This document shows, piece by piece, positions 8,117-15,450 of a DNA stretch of 64,000 nt. Position 1 is the stretch's first letter; each line of letters opens with the position of its first letter. The translations under genes were made by a program, and so were the position numbers. The notes under the pieces were generated by a model. That model was given only the letters and a program-made list of their open reading frames with translations, made no database searches and was not told the origin of the DNA. The stretch covers positions 72,764-136,763 of the forward strand of contig NZ_JAFFQR010000084.1 in the NCBI RefSeq assembly GCF_020736845.1, in the 5' to 3' direction. The DNA is from Paenibacillus farraposensis. GTDB lineage: Bacteria > Bacillota > Bacilli > Paenibacillales > Paenibacillaceae.

Positions 8117-9774
8117 GATAACAATTTCCCTTTCCGTAATTCCTCCTGAAGCGCCCGAAGGCGGCTGTGGCGGCTGGTGAAGCTGGTGAAAAACAGCTCC
8201 CAGCGCGTCTCCTGCTTCATTTTCTTGTATAGCTTGAACAGCCGTTTCAATAGCTTGACCGCCGCTTTATAGCCGGCTCTGTTTTTTTCCAGCACATATC
8301 GTTCTACTGCCTGATGGTAGAAGGGGAGCAGCAGCTCCGGTGCGTTCTTTTCAATGGGCTGCAAAACGCTCACGCGAAAGCTCAGCGGCTCGCTGCGTAT
8401 ACTTAGCTGATAGTCGATCCATTGCCGCCATTTTTTATGGGCAAGCAGTGTTTCTTCATACATTCCCCCGGCAAAAGGCAGCATGCTGACCAACGTGTCC
8501 CACATTTCCGGCTCTGCTGCTGGAAGGTGATGCAGGACCAGATTCCAGTCGTGTATATAGTCCTGCAAATGATCGTCCCGATGGCTGTGAAGCAAGGGAC
8601 CGATATGCCGTAGCCCATCCTTGAGCCGAGACCATTCCCCGGCTTCACGCAGCGCGTGTAAGAATAAGATCAGCTGATTTGAGGAGATTTTCAATGGAAA
8701 AGCCTGTTCAGCTTCTTGGAGCAATGTCCAGGCATGATCATCCTGCGATTGGTACACGTGCATCCAGCTTTGGGCCAGCATCCAGGGAAGTCGTGCCAAA
8801 GCCGTACCCAGTTCCTCCTCGGCGGCCTGTAGATGCTGTAATTCCTCTGCATATATGCGAGGGTTTTGCTGTTCGGGATACACCCAGTACAGCCAGAACC
8901 GATAATACGCGTCTGAAAAATAAGTGCCGTTCCGCGATTCTGTCAGCATTTTTCGCCGCAAATAGGCCAATGTCTCAGCCATGCGGGCTTCCTGCTTTGG
9001 TTCATTCATTGGCGGGGGCGGCCCCTCCAAATCACGCTCGATCGCTTCTTTAAGTTCATCTGCGGCAATTTGCGTGTAATACCCCATATAGGAATGAGCG
9101 GGGTAGCCTGGCATGGGGGACTGAGGTACCAGCTTTTCGAGTACACGCAGATGTGCGTGCAATCCAAATAGCTGCTGCATGCCAGGCGCAAGCGGCGGTT
9201 GCACAGCATAGATCGAGGCCAGGGCACGCTGGACGTATTGGGAGTTTTGGGTGTTTACAGGGTTGAAAGCGATGCACCGATCGAACAGATCGTGCCACTC
9301 CGAAATGGGCATGTCCGCTAGCCGGCTAGCTGTTTTGCCGAGAGCGCTCCTGGCTGCTTCCCTGTGATCTGTTGCCAGGTTTGGCCGGGAAGCAGAAGCA
9401 GGTGCAGTGCGTGTATCCGCTTTTGCAGCCAACCGAGTAAAGCCCGCTGAATGAGCATTCAACAACGCGTGCACGGGACGTTTCTGCTCGTTCGCGTATT
9501 TTAGCAATACGGCGATCATATGCTTGCAGTTAGTGCGAACCGGACACGTGCATCTGCTGACAGCAAAAGCGCTCAAGTGGAAATCCACCTCATACAGCTC
9601 GCTTCCATCCACCACAGCCGCAATATGCTCGCCATCAGGCATGACGAATTCCTTTACCTTACCTTGCTTGAAATATTGAAAGCCTCGTTTGATCGTTACA
9701 TCATTAAAATGGTCAGCGACGTTTTGGATAAGCTGCTGCCACTGTATATCATCCATGAGATAGGCTGGTTTCAT
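8113..9774 (-). CDS. SWIM zinc finger protein
   Basis: Carries a SWIM motif, CTCPVRTNCKHMIAVLL near residue 78-94 (CxC...CxH zinc ligands), which binds DNA or protein. The remaining 450 residues are helical and rich in Trp, Leu and Glu, without a recognised catalytic motif. ATG 9774 is preferred over ATG 9780 because AGGAGA sits 8 bases upstream of the former and only 2 from the latter. The gene overlaps the SNF2 helicase start by four bases, so the two proteins probably act together, the SWIM subunit serving as a specificity or nucleic-acid-binding partner. Confidence 0.85.
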   Translation of the reverse strand: MKPAYLMDDIQWQQLIQNVADHFNDVTIKRGFQYFKQGKVKEFVMPDGEHIAAVVDGSELYEVDFHLSAFAVSRCTCPVRTNCKHMIAVLLKYANEQKRPVHALLNAHSAGFTRLAAKADTRTAPASASRPNLATDHREAARSALGKTASRLADMPISEWHDLFDRCIAFNPVNTQNSQYVQRALASIYAVQPPLAPGMQQLFGLHAHLRVLEKLVPQSPMPGYPAHSYMGYYTQIAADELKEAIERDLEGPPPPMNEPKQEARMAETLAYLRRKMLTESRNGTYFSDAYYRFWLYWVYPEQQNPRIYAEELQHLQAAEEELGTALARLPWMLAQSWMHVYQSQDDHAWTLLQEAEQAFPLKISSNQLILFLHALREAGEWSRLKDGLRHIGPLLHSHRDDHLQDYIHDWNLVLHHLPAAEPEMWDTLVSMLPFAGGMYEETLLAHKKWRQWIDYQLSIRSEPLSFRVSVLQPIEKNAPELLLPFYHQAVERYVLEKNRAGYKAAVKLLKRLFKLYKKMKQETRWELFFTSFTSRHSRLRALQEELRKGKLLS

Positions 9775-9870
9775 ATGCATTGTCTCCTAAGAGAGAATAG
9801 TCTTTTTGATGTTAGCTTAACTCTTCTATTATATCAGTTTACACACGTAAATTGAGAAGGAGGAGCGATT

Positions 9871-9999
9871 TTGCCCATGTCACTTGCACTCACACTGGGC
9901 AATCGGTTGAAGGGAATTGTGGCGATGAATGGCGGGATGTGCTCCAATGGTTGCGTGAGGATGCGGGAATCTTGTATTGATGGCAATATGTATGTATAG
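9871..9999 (+). CDS. Possible 42-residue peptide
   Basis: TTG 9871 (or ATG 9877) follows AAGGAGGAG at 9857-9865 and opens a frame to TAG 9999. The product is basic with several Met and Cys. A competing plus-strand frame ending near 9980 reads EWRDVLQWLREDAGILY at its end and looks more protein-like, so this could be a frameshifted remnant. Support is the ribosome binding site only. Confidence 0.25.
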   Translation: MPMSLALTLGNRLKGIVAMNGGMCSNGCVRMRESCIDGNMYV

Positions 10000-10052
10000 T
10001 AAAATATTTACAGATGGTGTAGTAAGCACTCCGGAAAGGAGAACCTAAGACG

Positions 10053-10187
10053 ATGGGGACCGCGATTGTACTTTTACTCACGGCACTGGTTAATCTCGCA
10101 GCTGCTTGGATGAATTTTCAGACAGCTAAGACAAATAACCGCCGGGTAAGTAAAAAGCCCCTTACGTTGCAGCGTAAGAAGGCTTGA
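10053..10187 (+). CDS. 44-residue single-pass membrane peptide
   Basis: ATG 10053 follows AAAGGAGAACC. The product begins MGTAIVLLLTALVNLAAAW, one hydrophobic helix, and then a basic Lys/Arg tail. The layout matches holin-like or type I toxin-like small peptides, but no named family is recognised. The 3' end of the frame contains a strong hairpin (CTTACG 10161-10166 with CGTAAG 10173-10178, extended by AAGCC/GGCTT), and a second (GGGG/CCCC) lies at about 10197-10222. Such 3' structure is typical of type I toxin messages. I saw no definite antisense RNA promoter. Confidence 0.5.
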   Translation: MGTAIVLLLTALVNLAAAWMNFQTAKTNNRRVSKKPLTLQRKKA

Positions 10188-10325
10188 GTCATCAGCAAGG
10201 TTGGGGAGCAATCCCCTTCCTGCACCCTATCATCTTATGCTTATCTTACCCTCTTCATTCTCCGTTGTAAATTATTTTGTAAATTATATTTTACTAATTC
10301 GAGTAACTATAAAGGAGGCATCAGG

Positions 10326-10412
10326 ATGCAAACTGTTACCCTTATTATCGCTGTGGTCGGCCTGGTTATATCACTGGCTGCTCTATCACAAGCAATTAAG
10401 AATAGGAGGTAA
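10326..10412 (+). CDS. 28-residue hydrophobic peptide
   Basis: ATG 10326 follows AAAGGAGGCATCAGG. The product, MQTVTLIIAVVGLVISLAAL then SQAIKNRR, is almost entirely one transmembrane helix with a short basic tail, very like holin-like/type I toxin peptides of Bacilli. Its last codons (AGG AGG TAA) form the ribosome binding site of the next gene at 10418, so the two are translated from one message. A membrane-active toxin or a small regulator are both possible. Confidence 0.55.
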   Translation: MQTVTLIIAVVGLVISLAALSQAIKNRR

Positions 10413-10417
10413 TCACT

Positions 10418-10597
10418 TTGGCAAGGAATGCGCTATCCTTTAGATTTCCAGAAGAGTTCGCTACAATGCTGCGTACCTGGTCATTTGTTACCGAAAAAGA
10501 TCAAAGAACTATTTTGCAAGAAGCCTTCACAGAATATGCGAATAATCACCCGGACACCAAAGAGAAGGTTCTTCAAGTCATAAAAATGTTAAAATGA
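10418..10597 (+). CDS. 59-residue ribbon-helix-helix-like protein
   Basis: Starts at TTG 10418, seven bases after the AGGAGG that ends the previous peptide gene, and ends at TGA 10597. The product opens ARNALSFRFPEEFATMLRTW, a beta strand followed by two helices in the manner of RHH (CopG/Arc) DNA-binding proteins, then a polar helix (QRTILQEAFTEYANNH). A small RHH protein directly behind a hydrophobic peptide suggests autoregulation of the pair, or an antitoxin-like role. Both functions are inference. A terminator overlaps its stop codon. Confidence 0.5.
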   Translation: MARNALSFRFPEEFATMLRTWSFVTEKDQRTILQEAFTEYANNHPDTKEKVLQVIKMLK

Positions 10598-10625
10598 CCT
10601 GTCACAAAGATAGGTCATTTTTTTA
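10592..10625 (+). terminator. Rho-independent terminator of the small-peptide cassette
   Basis: AAATGACCT (10592-10600) pairs with AGGTCATTT (10612-10620), followed by T. It overlaps the stop of the RHH-like gene and also abuts the 3' end of the beta-phosphoglucomutase remnant on the other strand. Confidence 0.8.
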
Positions 10626-10852
10626 TATTCGTCTCCCTTTTTTATCCCCGGAAAAAAGCTCCTTTAACACGCCTAAAGAAAGCTCGGCGGTGGAGGCCAC
10701 CACGATATCCGCACCCTGCATTTGCGAAGGTGCTCCTACACTAACCGCGAACATCCCGGTGCCCTTGATCGCCTGAATTCCCGCCTGTGCGTCCTCTATA
10801 CCAATACAATCCGCAGGCTGAAGGCCCAGGTTGGCGGCTCCGGTCAGGAAAA
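10623..10852 (-). pseudogene. pgmB: 3' remnant of beta-phosphoglucomutase
   Basis: The minus strand from about 10852 to TAA 10623 reads FLTGAANLGLQPADCIGIED, then AQAGIQAIKGTGMFAVSVGA and a GADIVV... tail. This is the C-terminal third of HAD-family beta-phosphoglucomutase, including the conserved IEDAQAGI metal-binding Asp region. The remaining two thirds, with the nucleophile Asp, are missing. At about 10845-10852 it runs directly into the 5'-truncated EEP nuclease on the opposite strand. The intact enzyme converts beta-glucose 1-phosphate to glucose 6-phosphate in maltose/trehalose phosphorolysis. Confidence 0.75.
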
Positions 10853-11513
10853 TGAACAGCAGTTTGATGTCATTGCTTTGCAGGAAGTGAATCAGTCCAT
10901 GGAAGAAGCGCCTATGTCCCCGGACGAATTGGGCTTCTACTATAGCGCTGATCCTGAAATCGTCATTAAGCGTGATAACTATGCCTATGTGCTGAACGGC
11001 TTATTGTCCGATGCCTATCACTGGACATGGGCTCCTGCACATGTTGGTTTTGTCAAATACGACGAAGGTTTGGCGATTTTGTCCAGGACACCGATTACAG
11101 ATTCGGTGAATGAATATGTATCCTCGCTGCGGGATTATAATAACTACCACTCGAGTAAAATTGTGGGTGTTCAGACCGTGGTGGACGGAGAGCAGGCATG
11201 GTTTGTCAGTGGACACTACAACTGGTGGAAGGATGAGGAATCCTTTCGTAAGCTCTGGGATCGTACCACGAAAATATTGAATCCTTTGACCCCGGCGCCT
11301 GTGTTCATGATGGGGGATTTCAACAATGCGGCTGAAGTGCGCGGCGAAGGGTATGACTATGTGCTCCAATCCGGTTGGGCGGATACCTTTGTGAACGCAA
11401 CCGTACGTGATGAAGGGCACACACAGGTTCAAACTTCGCGTGTTGTGCTGAACGGGAAGACGGGAGCGGTTGTATCCGATCATTTCGGGGTTGCTGTGGA
11501 AGTGGAGCTATAG
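10845..11513 (+). pseudogene. 5'-truncated endonuclease/exonuclease/phosphatase family protein
   Basis: From about 10845 the frame reads ENEQQFDVIALQEVNQSM, the standard EEP motif with catalytic Glu. It continues with SGHYNWWKDEE, PVFMMGDFNNAAE and VSDHFGVAVE, which supply the His, Asp/Asn and SDH motifs. What is missing is roughly the first 30-40 residues with the first metal-binding Asn. The codons before 10845 belong to the reversed pgmB remnant, so the upstream start (10722) is spurious. A product may still be made but is probably inactive. Family members are Mg-dependent phosphodiesterases; the substrate is unknown. Confidence 0.7.
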
Positions 11514-11529
11514 TTCATCACAAAAAGGA

Positions 11530-11567
11530 AACAGGCTGCCTGCTTATGCAAGCGGCCTGTTTTTTAA
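11530..11567. terminator. Bidirectional terminator
   Basis: ACAGGCTGCCTGC and GCAAGCGGCCTGT form an imperfect long stem (11531-11560) with T6 to the right and A-rich sequence to the left. It separates the EEP remnant from the convergent DinB-family gene. Confidence 0.75.
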
Positions 11568-11575
11568 GGTTTGTG

Positions 11576-12073
11576 TTACGCGGGAAAGCCGCCTCCAGGT
11601 GGCGGCCAAGCTCCATAAATACGGCGCAGCAGCACAATTTCACCCAAATGGTAGGAGTTGTGGGAAGCGATATTCCGCAGCATCCCCGCTTTTGTTTCAC
11701 CGGGGAAATGGGCCAATGAATCATCGAGCTGTGCGGTTTCGGCAATCTGTACCGCCCGGTCTACGCCTTGTAAAAATTGTTGGATGGCGGCCTGCCAAGC
11801 CTCTTCGCTTTGCGGACCGGTTTCTTCAGGCCAGCTTTCCATGACATTGCCCGGAAGCTGGGGCTTCCGTCCTTCCAAATGCTCCAGCATAAATTGTTGC
11901 CAGTAGATCATGTGCTTCAGCAATTGATAAATGCTGTAAGGCATTTCTGTATGTTTCTTTCCTGCCAGCTCGGCATCGATATCCGGTAACGCGCGGGCCA
12001 CTCGAATATGTCCGCGTTCACCGACCAGCGACTTAACCAAGGCTTGACTGAAGAGTTGGTTTGCATCTGACAT
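11576..12073 (-). CDS. DinB-like family protein
   Basis: A 165-residue four-helix-bundle protein of the DinB/YfiT metal-binding superfamily. Putative metal-binding histidines are visible in YQLLKHMIYWQQF (near 53) and in ASHNSYHLGEIVLLRR (near 142), spaced as in the family. ATG 12073 follows AAAGGACGATGATAC. Relatives include bacillithiol transferases and DNA-damage-inducible proteins of unknown reaction, so function is only suggested. It ends at a bidirectional terminator shared with the EEP remnant. Confidence 0.85.
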   Translation of the reverse strand: MSDANQLFSQALVKSLVGERGHIRVARALPDIDAELAGKKHTEMPYSIYQLLKHMIYWQQFMLEHLEGRKPQLPGNVMESWPEETGPQSEEAWQAAIQQFLQGVDRAVQIAETAQLDDSLAHFPGETKAGMLRNIASHNSYHLGEIVLLRRIYGAWPPPGGGFPA

Positions 12074-12195
12074 GTATCATCGTCCTTTCTATTAGAGAGC
12101 TTATATCTGGTTTGTACTCATTTAACAATTATACAATTTAATTTTCAAAAATGAAAATAATAACGTGCTAGAGAGACGAGGAATTTAAAAACTAG

Positions 12196-12212
12196 TTGAT
12201 AATCATTATCAA
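12196..12212. promoter_or_regulatory. Fur-box-like palindrome
   Basis: TTGATAATCATTATCAA is a perfect palindrome around a central C and contains the GATAAT/ATTATC halves of the Fur (iron) box. It lies about 210 bases upstream of the MarR gene in a 349-base gap that otherwise holds only very short open frames (for example an 8-codon frame near 12316). No iron-transport gene is adjacent. Confidence 0.55.
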
Positions 12213-12422
12213 TTAGACTAAAATAAAATTGTTTCGATAGAAACAAAGCATCATAGATTTATATGATTTTATATGGATATGGAATGTTAATATAGAAATG
12301 ATTAGGTGGAGGAATATGACTTCTATAAAGGAGTGTGATGTATAGATTAAGAGGTGATTGATGAAAGAAACATGGGTTATAATGAAAGGAGGAGGATGTC
12401 AAAGGAGTGACCATCTGTTTGT

Positions 12423-12938
12423 ATGGAAAGAGCTACGTCAATTCAGCATATCTATGATTTGCTAATTAAAATGAATCACCAGTTGGAGCAGCATCAGCAG
12501 AAAGGGAGCATGTCCTTTCTTGAAGAAATCCATGAGCACTTTGACGGGATTGCTACGCTTAATATCACTGATGTCCACGTCATTGACTGCATCGGGAGAC
12601 ATGAGCCGATTAATGTTACCACCTTGGCCGAGCGGATAGAACTCAGCAAAGGTACGGTGTCGAAAGTCAGCGCCAAGCTGCTCAAGGAAGGCTGGATTCG
12701 CAGAACCCAGCTTAACGATAATAAAAAAGAAATTTATTTTCGGCTGACCTCGTCAGGGAAAAAGCTCTTTCTCGTGCATGAGCGGCTGCATGCCAAGATG
12801 CAGCATCAGCTAATTCAATTTTTAAATCGTTACAGCTCTGAAGAACTGGAAGTCATAAAGCGTCTGCTGTCCGATGGCATTGGTTTTCTGGAAGCCGTGG
12901 AGTGGCAGGACAAGAGCCTGGAATCAAAGGACATGTAG
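12423..12938 (+). CDS. MarR-family transcriptional regulator
   Basis: A 171-residue winged-helix protein. The recognition region is LAERIELSKGTVSKVSAKLL (about residues 68-87), followed by the wing GWIRRTQLNDNKKEIYFRLT, the classic MarR arrangement flanked by dimerisation helices. It is preceded by AAAGGAGTG about 14 bases before ATG 12423 and by a Fur-box-like palindrome further up. No linked target gene is evident, as the next gene downstream is convergent. The ligand is unknown. Confidence 0.88.
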   Translation: MERATSIQHIYDLLIKMNHQLEQHQQKGSMSFLEEIHEHFDGIATLNITDVHVIDCIGRHEPINVTTLAERIELSKGTVSKVSAKLLKEGWIRRTQLNDNKKEIYFRLTSSGKKLFLVHERLHAKMQHQLIQFLNRYSSEELEVIKRLLSDGIGFLEAVEWQDKSLESKDM

Positions 12939-12945
12939 AGTGAAT

Positions 12946-13004
12946 TGCACCTGTGTAATCCTGTGTGATAGACACATGATAGGGGGATACAGGTGCATTT
13001 CTTT
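12946..13004. terminator. Bidirectional terminator between MarR and response regulator genes
   Basis: TGCACCTGT (12946-12954) pairs with ACAGGTGCA (12989-12997), with an inner TGTGT/ACACA stem and TTTCTTTT to the right. It ends the marR message and abuts the 3' end of the convergent glnL-like gene. Confidence 0.65.
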
Positions 13005-13933
13005 TAGTGTAATAGCCGCTTGGCTTCCGTATAGAGCACTTGCACAAATTTTTTTGTATTAATTCGGGCCTGGGACAGTGAAGGCTCCACATTGTTTTGC
13101 AGCTCCAGCATTTTTTTGCGAATTTCCGTGAAATCAAAAAATTTGGAGGCATAATTCTCAAATTTGGGATGGGTATAGTCGGTCAATCCGAGCGATACGA
13201 TATGGCTTAGCGTCTGGAAAATGGCGCGGCGGACTCGCTGCTCCGATGCCTTGATTTCCTTGCTTAGCTCTGCCGCAGAGGCCGTGTCCCCGAGCCGTTT
13301 TAACGCTACATTGGCGAATATGTCCTTTAGCGGCGGAAACAGATAAGGGGACAGATTGCCTGTTTCCTCCTCATATTGGTCCAGATACTCAAGCATGTCC
13401 AGCAAATCCATACTTCCCGCCTCACCGATCATTCCCATTTCGGAGAGCAAAAACTGTCCCGAAGTCACGATGTTTCGGGTCGGTTCTATCGCTGCCGATG
13501 AACTATTTGAAGTGAACATCGATAGCCCTTGCAGTGTGCGCTGGATATCTGTAATCGACTGCTGCATTCGCAGGCGTTCGGCCACCTTATGAATAACCGC
13601 AATAATCTCCAGCCGGTTCAAAGGCTTGGCAATGTAGTATTCAATGCCAAGGGAATAGGCCTCGCCGATCATGTTTTTGGATTCAATCCGGGAGATCATA
13701 ATGATTTTCCCTCTGAATTGATCTCCGAGCGCACGCACCGTCTGAATGCCGTCACGAAGCGGCATCAGCAGATCAATCAGCAATATATCAATCCGGTTCA
13801 GTTCCAGCAAGCCGCTGTTCACATGGGAGCCGTCCTCTGCTTCCCCGGCGACCTCCCCTAGACCTTCGTCTTCAATAATGTCTGCCAGCATAGAACGAAT
13901 TCCCTGATCATCATCCACAATATAAAAACGCAT
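13004..13933 (-). CDS. GlnL-like response regulator
   Basis: The receiver domain spans residues 1-120, with the acidic pocket VDDD, phospho-acceptor Asp in LLIDLLMPLRDG (near 55) and the conserved Lys in YYIAKPLN. The C-terminal 180 residues lack a common HTH family pattern and resemble the YcbB domain of Bacillus GlnL (KEIKASEQRVRRAIFQTLSH probably binds DNA). ATG 13933 lies a few bases downstream of the kinase gene's stop, so the two form an operon. By analogy with GlnKL of B. subtilis it may control glutamine/glutamate uptake; the divergent symporter gene at 15451 fits this. Confidence 0.8.
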   Translation of the reverse strand: MRFYIVDDDQGIRSMLADIIEDEGLGEVAGEAEDGSHVNSGLLELNRIDILLIDLLMPLRDGIQTVRALGDQFRGKIIMISRIESKNMIGEAYSLGIEYYIAKPLNRLEIIAVIHKVAERLRMQQSITDIQRTLQGLSMFTSNSSSAAIEPTRNIVTSGQFLLSEMGMIGEAGSMDLLDMLEYLDQYEEETGNLSPYLFPPLKDIFANVALKRLGDTASAAELSKEIKASEQRVRRAIFQTLSHIVSLGLTDYTHPKFENYASKFFDFTEIRKKMLELQNNVEPSLSQARINTKKFVQVLYTEAKRLLH

Positions 13934-13938
13934 CTGGA

Positions 13939-15246
13939 CTATCTTCCTTTCTCCGTCAGTTTCCGTAAAGGCAATATAACTCTAAAAGTGGTCTGTATCT
14001 TGCCAGTATTGTTTTTTTCATTATTTTGTGCCAGTTCAATCGTTCCCCCAAGGCTCTCCGCGACCTCGCGCACATAAAACAATCCCATGCCGGTCGAAGG
14101 CTGTCCCTTCTCATCATACTTGGTCGTGTACCCTGGTGTGAAGACCATTTCCCGTTTGCGCTCAGGAATACCTGGGCCGTTATCGGTGACACTAAGGGAG
14201 ACAATATCCTTTTTTTCTAGCAGAAAGCGAATGGCAACGTCAATTCTTCCACTGTCTTTTATCGCTTCAACCGCATTGGATGCGAGGTTATTAATAAGGG
14301 TCAGAACTGTATAAACATGCAGCTTGGGCAGCGAAGCATCGGAATTCAGGGTGAAGCAGATCGACTTGTCCAGCGAAAGCGCATATTTGCTGTTGGTGCG
14401 GACAATCAGCTCGCCAAGCTTTTGTGGTGTCATATAATGGACTTCGCTTTCGGAATCAATGAGTTTGGACAAACCGGCATAAATCCGCTGACTGTCTTTC
14501 TTGATCTCATGAACCTGTCCGGAAATGCGAAGGGCCTGTCTGGCATAATGATCCCTATCCTTCAGAGATTCATTCTGCTGCAGCTCACGGTACAGTTCGT
14601 AGCTTTCACGGGTAATTTGCTCCGCGTGCGACAGGGTTTTGCCTAACTGGACTGACTCCTCATATAGATCGGATACAAGGAGTAAAATCCGCTCAGTTTG
14701 CTGCCTTTGCGCCTCTTCATGCTGAATTGACTGGTTCAGGCGAATGATATTATAGAACCCAAGCACGAAGAAGCTGCGGATCATGGCCATGAAAGCCACT
14801 TTCCCGATCTTGATGATGTCCCAGAAATCACCGTTAATGCTTCGCCGGACACTAAGTTCCGCGACGCTTGCTGCAACCTCTATTCCTACAGCGAGGATGC
14901 CCACGCGAAGCGCGCGGTAAGGCTCTGCATTAATGCCCAGGACCTGGAAGAGCAGCCCGTAGACCATATAATAAAAGAAGGCAGGCCCGTGCAGTAGCAG
15001 CAATTCTTCAAAGGAATAGCCGGGTTGGAGGAAATGATTGAGTAAGATACGAAAAGCAACTACAGCTATTCCGGTAAGCACACCTGATAATGCAGGCGGA
15101 ATATGGCGAATGGATAACAGAAAGAAAAAAAATACAGGCGTCCCGAAGCTGAGACGGAATGTATTAGCGAACGGGTGAATATTTAATTCGCCTGCCAGCG
15201 GCACGATGATAAGCATCAACAGGAAAAGGAGTGTATTTACTTTCAT
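13939..15246 (-). CDS. GlnK-like sensor histidine kinase
   Basis: A 435-residue membrane sensor. The first 180 residues carry about five or six hydrophobic segments. A helical dimerisation region holds the likely phospho-His in QVHEIKKDSQRIYAGL. The ATPase domain shows the N box NLASNAVEAIKDSG, G1 DNGPGIPERK, the F box VFTPGYTTK and G2 GMGLFYVREVAESLGG. The single-histidine HEIKKD box resembles GlnK/CitA-type kinases. GTG/ATG choice is settled by ATG 15246 behind GGAGGTGAAT. It is co-transcribed with the response regulator gene and divergent from a glutamate/dicarboxylate symporter gene. Confidence 0.82.
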   Translation of the reverse strand: MKVNTLLFLLMLIIVPLAGELNIHPFANTFRLSFGTPVFFFFLLSIRHIPPALSGVLTGIAVVAFRILLNHFLQPGYSFEELLLLHGPAFFYYMVYGLLFQVLGINAEPYRALRVGILAVGIEVAASVAELSVRRSINGDFWDIIKIGKVAFMAMIRSFFVLGFYNIIRLNQSIQHEEAQRQQTERILLLVSDLYEESVQLGKTLSHAEQITRESYELYRELQQNESLKDRDHYARQALRISGQVHEIKKDSQRIYAGLSKLIDSESEVHYMTPQKLGELIVRTNSKYALSLDKSICFTLNSDASLPKLHVYTVLTLINNLASNAVEAIKDSGRIDVAIRFLLEKKDIVSLSVTDNGPGIPERKREMVFTPGYTTKYDEKGQPSTGMGLFYVREVAESLGGTIELAQNNEKNNTGKIQTTFRVILPLRKLTEKGR

Positions 15247-15289
15247 TCATATTCACCTCCGTGTATTTATTTCAGAAAGGCAATGTAAG

Positions 15290-15328
15290 ATAAATTCACA
15301 GGCTCTATCTTGAAGTCTGTGAATTTAT
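15290..15328. promoter_or_regulatory. Inverted repeat between kinase and symporter genes
   Basis: ATAAATTCACAG (15290-15301) and CTGTGAATTTAT (15317-15328) are exact reverse complements separated by 15 bases. The element sits in the divergent 204-base gap between the two-component operon and the symporter gene and has no following T run, so an operator for the response regulator is more likely than a terminator. Confidence 0.5.
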
Positions 15329-15450
15329 AGAAAAAAATAAATGAATATGTAGATAATTGTCGGTTTTTATAGTTCAGATTGTAGTATAAATAACATCATT
15401 TAAATATTAAGAACAGCATACTGCAAAAATATACGGCCAGGGGGTACAAA

